DNA of 10,373 bases from an uncultured Selenomonas sp. (lineage in GTDB: Bacteria > Bacillota > Negativicutes > Selenomonadales > Selenomonadaceae): positions 1 to 10,373 of the forward strand of contig CALJPB010000257.1 of the NCBI GenBank assembly GCA_937981305.1, written 5' to 3'. Numbering within the stretch: position 1 is the stretch's first letter; every line of letters begins with the position of its first letter. Shown here in pieces: positions 7,326-10,373 of the stretch. The notes beneath the pieces were generated by a model. That model searched no databases. It saw only the letters and a list, made by a program, of their open reading frames with translations, and was not told the origin of the DNA. A program made the translations under genes and the position numbers.

Positions 7326-7988
7326 TCACATAATGCGACGTGCACCAATGAAGCACGCTCCCCAGTAGCCACCGTGGAGATTGTCAATTGCGACACCTCG
7401 ACTCGATGAAGCATTGATGAAGTTGCCGTTGCCAAGATAGATCCCCACATGAGATGGTCCGTATTCGTAGGTCGAGAAGAATACGAGATCACCCGGCACC
7501 ATCTCAGACGAGGAGATCGGATAGCCCGTATCGTACTGCGCATCTGCCGTACGCGGGAGATAGATGCCCGCATTGGCAAACACGTAGCGCACAAAGCCCG
7601 AGCAGTCAAAGCCGGAAGGCGTTGTGCCGCCGAAGGAATACGGAACCCCAATATACTGCATGGAGTCCGAGATTACACGGCGCACAATGTAGTTCGAACC
7701 GCGGCTGACCTGCGGCATGGATTTTCCAAGAAGCGCCTGATAGGTCGATGGTCCAACCATGCCATCGACGGCAAGTCCCTGCGCCGCCTGGAAGTCCTTC
7801 ACCGCCTCCGCCGTTGCCGGTCCGAAGTCACCGTCGGCAACAACATCGTACCCAAAGCTGGAGAGCTGTCCCTGAATCTCAGCTACATCCGTTCCCTGAT
7901 CGCCAAGCTGGAATGACTCTGCACTCGCAACAGCTGTGGAGCAGAGAAGCATTGCGGATAATACAAGAATCTTGATTTTCTTTCGCAA
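7326..7988 (-). CDS. Secreted NlpC/P60 peptidoglycan endopeptidase with PG-binding domain
   Basis: A cell-wall hydrolase, probably cutting the peptide stem of peptidoglycan outside the cytoplasmic membrane. The TTG start at 7988 gives 220 aa; GGAAGGAAG lies seven bases upstream. An ATG at 8006 would add six residues but its nearest Shine-Dalgarno is 13 bases away. Either start gives a clear signal peptide (RKKIK, a hydrophobic core, likely cut after AVASA, residue 23). Residues about 25-88 are a PG_binding_1 domain (QGTDVAEIQGQL, DGDFGPATAEAVKDFQ, DGMVGPSTYQAL). Residues about 103-220 are the NlpC/P60 domain with Cys129 (FDCSGFV) and His180 (SHVGIYLG). The usual third catalytic His appears as Asn192 (FINASS), a polar residue that the family tolerates. 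It may be transcribed partly by read-through from rnpB. Substrate bond and partner are unknown. Confidence 0.9.
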   Translation of the reverse strand: MRKKIKILVLSAMLLCSTAVASAESFQLGDQGTDVAEIQGQLSSFGYDVVADGDFGPATAEAVKDFQAAQGLAVDGMVGPSTYQALLGKSMPQVSRGSNYIVRRVISDSMQYIGVPYSFGGTTPSGFDCSGFVRYVFANAGIYLPRTADAQYDTGYPISSSEMVPGDLVFFSTYEYGPSHVGIYLGNGNFINASSSRGVAIDNLHGGYWGACFIGARRIM

Positions 7989-7995
7989 GCAGACA

Positions 7996-8004
7996 CTTCC
8001 TTCC
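7996..8004 (-). promoter_or_regulatory. Ribosome binding site that supports the TTG start of the NlpC/P60 gene
   Basis: GGAAGGAAG on the minus strand ends seven bases before TTG (7988-7986). The competing ATG at 8006-8004 overlaps this sequence and has its own nearest AGGAG 13 bases away. The TTG product starts at once with Arg-Lys-Lys and the hydrophobic core, an ideal signal peptide length. Confidence 0.5.
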
Positions 8005-8051
8005 ATTGAGCCCAAGGAACTCCTCGGACACACTGAATCATTTCCATAGCA

Positions 8052-8420
8052 TTGGCTGTGAGAAACCAATAAGCCGAGTTCTGTTCCGCCCAATGGGCGG
8101 CGACAATCATTTATCTGGGACGCTTGTCGCCAAGCGCCTCAAGCGACACTACCCGGAAGGTCGACGGGCCGCCTTCATCCTTCCCTATTTGGTCTTGCTC
8201 CATGTGGGGTTTACCAAAGCCAGCCGATTACCCGACTGCTGGTGCGCTCTTACCGCACCTTTCCACCCTTACCGATCAGAGACCGGCGGTATAAATTTCT
8301 ATAGCACTGTCCCTAAGGTCACCCTCGCCGGACGTTATCCGGCACACTGCCCTGTGGAGCTCGGACTTTCCTCGCCCATCCGAAATGGTTGGACGCGATT
8401 GTCTCGGTTTCTCATACCAA
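8052..8420 (-). ncRNA. rnpB: RNase P RNA (type A), catalytic subunit of tRNA 5' processing
   Basis: The hallmark conserved blocks are present in order on the minus strand: GAGGAAAGTCCGAGCTCC (8373-8356), the CAGGGCAG segment, AAGGGTGGAAAGGTGCGG followed by TAAGAGCGCACC, the CCA-binding region GGTAAACCCC, GGAGCAAGACCAAATAGG, and ACAGAACTCGGCTTA (8084-8070). The ends pair as helix P1, TGAGAAACC with GGTTTCTCA, and can extend with TTGG/CCAA. That sets the limits at about 8420 and 8052, good to a few bases. The order and the P11-P12 region match the ancestral type A form seen in E. coli. A CCGCCC/GGGCGG hairpin (8086-8100) near the 3' end is probably helix P19. The RNA pairs with the RnpA protein, encoded elsewhere. 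Confidence 0.97.
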
Positions 8421-8427
8421 CGTGCAG

Positions 8428-8457
8428 ATTATACCACATATGGGGTACAGGTGTCAA
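8428..8457 (-). promoter_or_regulatory. Strong sigma-70 promoter of rnpB
   Basis: On the minus strand there is a perfect -35 TTGACA (8457-8452) and a perfect -10 TATAAT (8433-8428), with an 18-bp spacer. The start should fall near 8421, matching the 5' end of the RNA inferred from helix P1. High constitutive output fits a stable RNA. Confidence 0.9.
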
Positions 8458-8463
8458 AAGTCC

Positions 8464-8492
8464 CCCTAACCCTTGTAGTACATGGGATAAGG
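8464..8492 (-). terminator. Weak candidate terminator between pyrD and rnpB
   Basis: CCTTATCCC (8492-8484) can pair with GGGTTAGGG (8472-8464), with one T-T mismatch and an 11-nt loop. Only a short TTTT (8460-8457) follows, after a few other bases. The rest of the 8493-8548 gap is AT-rich with T-runs but no convincing hairpin. The pyr transcript may therefore end here inefficiently or run into rnpB. Confidence 0.3.
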
Positions 8493-8548
8493 AGAATACT
8501 TACGAACAAAAAATCCTTTTTATGAGAATTTTTTTCATGAAAATATTG

Positions 8549-9484
8549 CTATTCCCAAGCCCTTCCGACAATATCCTTAATGTTGGAAATCCGGTTTTCA
8601 TACAGATAACGTCCAAGACCATCGCAGATCTTCATCGTAACGGCGGGATCGACAAAGTTCGCCGTCCCGACCGCAATCGCAGACGCCCCCGCAAGAAAGA
8701 ACTCGACCGCATCCTCCCACGAGGAAATCCCACCCATCCCGATGACGGGAACGTGAACAACGTGTGCCACGTCCCAAACCATGCGCACAGCAACCGGCTT
8801 CACAGCAGGACCCGAGAGCCCACCCGTGCGGTTGCCGAGAACGGGACGATGACGATGGATGTCGATCTGCATCCCGATGAGTGTATTGATGAGCGAGATC
8901 GCATCTGCCCCCGCCGCCTCGACAGCAAGAGCCATCTCCGTAATGCTCGTGACATTCGGCGAGAGCTTCGCAATGACGGGCTTTTCGGATGCCGACACCA
9001 CCGCTCGCACGACATCTGCCGCCGCACGCGGGTCTGTACCAAAGACGATGCCGCCCTCCCTGACGTTCGGGCAGGAGATGTTGATCTCAAGCGCGGCAAC
9101 GCCGTCAACATTGAGCCGCCGTGCAATTTCCGCGTAGTCATCGACGGAGCTGCCCGATATATTGACGATGACATTCATGCCGTATGGGCGGATGCGCGGC
9201 AGGATCTCCGTCAGGAAGTGCTCCACGCCTGGATTTTCGAGTCCGATGCAGTTGAGCATTCCCTGTGGTGTCTCTGCGATGCGTACGCCCTCGTTCCCAC
9301 GTCGTGGGGCGAGTGTCGTGCCCTTAACCATGACACCGCCGAGGCGCGCAAGATCGACAAAGTCCGCAAACTCCTCACCGAAGCCGAACGTCCCCGATGC
9401 TGTGAGGACGGGAGTTCTCATCTCGATGCCGGCGATATTCGTGCGCAGACGATCATCATACGGATATTTTGCTGCACTAGGCAT
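8549..9484 (-). CDS. pyrD: PyrD (type 1B), dihydroorotate dehydrogenase catalytic subunit
   Basis: Oxidises dihydroorotate to orotate with FMN. In the 1B type the electrons pass through PyrK to NAD+. At 311 aa it has family length. The ATG at 9484 has GGAGG six bases upstream and overlaps the end of pyrK by 8 bp. Upstream in-frame codons are pyrK sequence in another frame, so longer starts are unlikely. Visible motifs are [10 protein letters not shown] (28-37), [11 protein letters not shown] (54-64), NCIGLENPG (78-86), VNIS (107-110), NISCPN with the catalytic base Cys138 (a Cys marks class 1; class 2 enzymes have Ser), AKLSPN (172-177), and the C-terminal phosphate-binding GMGGI and AIAVGTA stretches. 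The protein is cytoplasmic. The pyrF and pyrE genes that often follow are not here. Confidence 0.96.
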   Translation of the reverse strand: MPSAAKYPYDDRLRTNIAGIEMRTPVLTASGTFGFGEEFADFVDLARLGGVMVKGTTLAPRRGNEGVRIAETPQGMLNCIGLENPGVEHFLTEILPRIRPYGMNVIVNISGSSVDDYAEIARRLNVDGVAALEINISCPNVREGGIVFGTDPRAAADVVRAVVSASEKPVIAKLSPNVTSITEMALAVEAAGADAISLINTLIGMQIDIHRHRPVLGNRTGGLSGPAVKPVAVRMVWDVAHVVHVPVIGMGGISSWEDAVEFFLAGASAIAVGTANFVDPAVTMKICDGLGRYLYENRISNIKDIVGRAWE

Positions 9485-10235
9485 AGTACACCTCCCCCGC
9501 CGGGAAGACAGGGCCATCCTTGCAGACCTTACGCCGCCCGCTCTTCGTGTCCACAGCGCAGGACAGGCACGCCCCCAGTCCGCACGCCATGCGCTTTTCG
9601 AGCGAAACCTCACAGGGAATCCCGTATTCGCTTGCAATCCCGGCGACGCGCTCCATCATGACGGGAGGGCCGCAGACCGCAATGCCGTCATACGTTCCGC
9701 CGTTCAACAATTCCGGCAGGAGCGTTGTCACGAAGCCCTGCGTGCCGTACGAACCATCGTCCGTCGTGATGAAGCATTCGCGCACATGGGGGCGGTAAAT
9801 TTCCTCCCAGAACACTTCTTCCTTTGTGCGCCCCCCCATCAGAACGGAGACATTCGGGTGCGCTGCCGCAAAGAAGAGGAGCGGCGTGAGCCCCATGCCT
9901 CCGCCAACGAGGAGAGGGTGGCTCAGCGCGGTATCGAAGCCGCGTCCCAGAGGGCCGAGGACGGAGACATATGCCCCCTCCGCAGCTCCTGCAAGAGCCT
10001 CCGTGCCGCGCCCCACCTGACGATAGATGAGACGAATCCATCCATCCGTGCGCGAGACCTCCGCAATGCCGAGCGGTCGGCGCAGAAATCCGCCGCTCAC
10101 GGGAACGGAGACCTGCACGAACTGCCCCGGCAGGGACAGCTGTGCGATCTGCGGAGCGGCGAGCGTCAGGATATCGACACCCGCAATCGGTGCATCGTGC
10201 GAAAGAATCTGTGCCTCCTCGATTACCTTAGGCAA
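9477..10235 (-). CDS. pyrK: PyrK, FAD/[2Fe-2S] electron-transfer subunit of dihydroorotate dehydrogenase
   Basis: Carries electrons from PyrD's FMN through a [2Fe-2S] cluster and FAD to NAD+. With TTG at 10235 it is 252 aa. GGAGG lies eight bases upstream. The alternative ATG at 10241 (254 aa) touches the same Shine-Dalgarno with only two bases between, so it is less likely but possible. Domains in order are the FAD-binding barrel with RRPLGI (52-57), the NAD-binding fold with [11 protein letters not shown] (from 110) and CGPPVMM (188-194), and the C-terminal cluster Cys218, 223, 226, 238 in a C-X4-C-X2-C-X11-C pattern. With the TTG start it overlaps carB by 8 bp, the same overlap as at pyrK/pyrD. 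These junctions suit equal production of complex subunits. Confidence 0.93.
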   Translation of the reverse strand: MPKVIEEAQILSHDAPIAGVDILTLAAPQIAQLSLPGQFVQVSVPVSGGFLRRPLGIAEVSRTDGWIRLIYRQVGRGTEALAGAAEGAYVSVLGPLGRGFDTALSHPLLVGGGMGLTPLLFFAAAHPNVSVLMGGRTKEEVFWEEIYRPHVRECFITTDDGSYGTQGFVTTLLPELLNGGTYDGIAVCGPPVMMERVAGIASEYGIPCEVSLEKRMACGLGACLSCAVDTKSGRRKVCKDGPVFPAGEVYYA

Positions 10236-10373
10236 GATCATCCCCTCCGCCGACATAGTCTTGTATTGCCAGTGCATAGACGAGGCGGCGATTCCGCATG
10301 AACTCGAGCACACGCAGCACCTCCCACGCCGTATCGAGCGAGGTGAGACAGGCAATGCCGTGCTCCACCGTTG
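10228..10373 (-). CDS. carB: C-terminus of carbamoyl-phosphate synthase large subunit, cut by the right edge
   Basis: About 48 codons remain, ending in TAA at 10230-10228. The reading frame gives TVEHGIACLTSLDTAWEVLR, then VLEFMRNRRLVYALAIQDYV and a Gly/Asp-rich tail. The TSLDTA block with the preceding VEHG is typical of the MGS-like regulatory domain at the end of CarB, where nucleotide effectors bind in the family. CarB makes carbamoyl phosphate for pyrimidines and arginine. Its position directly before pyrK and pyrD, with overlap, matches Firmicute pyr operons and points to the pyrimidine role. The call rests on this short segment plus context; catalytic domains lie outside the window. 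Confidence 0.82.
   Translation of the reverse strand, partial: TVEHGIACLTSLDTAWEVLRVLEFMRNRRLVYALAIQDYVGGGDDLA

Noticed and set aside
7920..7990. Lipoprotein signal in the NlpC/P60 protein (Cys16)
   Set aside because: The residue before the Cys is Leu, not Gly/Ala/Ser, so there is no lipobox. A standard cleavage site follows at AVASA.
8007..8093. Extended N-terminus for the NlpC/P60 protein starting at 8093
   Set aside because: It would lie inside rnpB and put a hydrophilic segment before the signal peptide.
9485..9637. Extended N-terminus for PyrD starting at 9637
   Set aside because: These codons lie in pyrK, including its Fe-S cysteine region. The ATG at 9484 has an ideal Shine-Dalgarno and gives the normal PyrD length.
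8006..9661. Long open frame on the plus strand (about 551 codons)
   Set aside because: It runs antisense through rnpB and all of pyrD, which are certain. Its product is Arg/His-rich with no family motif, a usual by-product of GC-rich codon use on the other strand.
1..10373. CRISPR array, tRNA genes, defence or biosynthetic cluster
   Set aside because: I looked for regular spaced repeats, tRNA-like folds and unknown gene groups and found none. All long genes belong to known core families.

Overview
This is a block of bacterial housekeeping genes, all transcribed leftward (minus strand). It probably comes from a member of the Negativicutes, such as a Selenomonas relative. That is inference from four things seen here: the Firmicute-type order dprA-topA-trmFO-hslV-hslU, a PyrK/PyrD (type 1B) dihydroorotate dehydrogenase pair after carB, an RNase P RNA of the A architecture (Bacilli carry type B), and GC-rich genes with AT-rich gaps. 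I could not search a database, so the genus is a guess.

Layout, in transcription order from the right edge. (1) 10373-8549 is the tail of a pyrimidine operon: the carB C-terminus, pyrK and pyrD, joined by 8-bp overlaps. (2) 8457-8052 is rnpB with a near-perfect sigma-70 promoter. (3) 7988-7326 is a secreted peptidoglycan-binding NlpC/P60 endopeptidase, ending in a textbook terminator at 7309-7287. (4) 7255-193 is a five-gene operon: a promoter with a 17-bp spacer, a leader of about 100 nt, then dprA (DNA uptake/recombination), topA (topoisomerase I), trmFO (tRNA m5U54 methylation), hslV and hslU (ATP-dependent protease). The last four genes are joined by three ATGA stop/start overlaps, which suggests translational coupling. 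It ends in a non-coding stretch with two hairpins, the second a clear terminator. (5) 172-1 holds a strong promoter with upstream 21-bp-spaced direct repeats and the first 21 codons of an exported protein that runs off the left edge.

The genes cover pyrimidine synthesis, tRNA processing and modification, DNA topology and recombination, protein turnover and cell-wall remodelling. I see no CRISPR array, complete mobile element, defence system or unknown gene cluster, so I do not claim a new system here. The points most worth a second look are the HslV N-terminus (two candidate threonine nucleophiles), the phased repeats at the left-edge promoter, the absence of xerC/codV from its usual place, a possible insertion-sequence scar downstream of hslU, and the missing terminator between rnpB and the NlpC/P60 gene.
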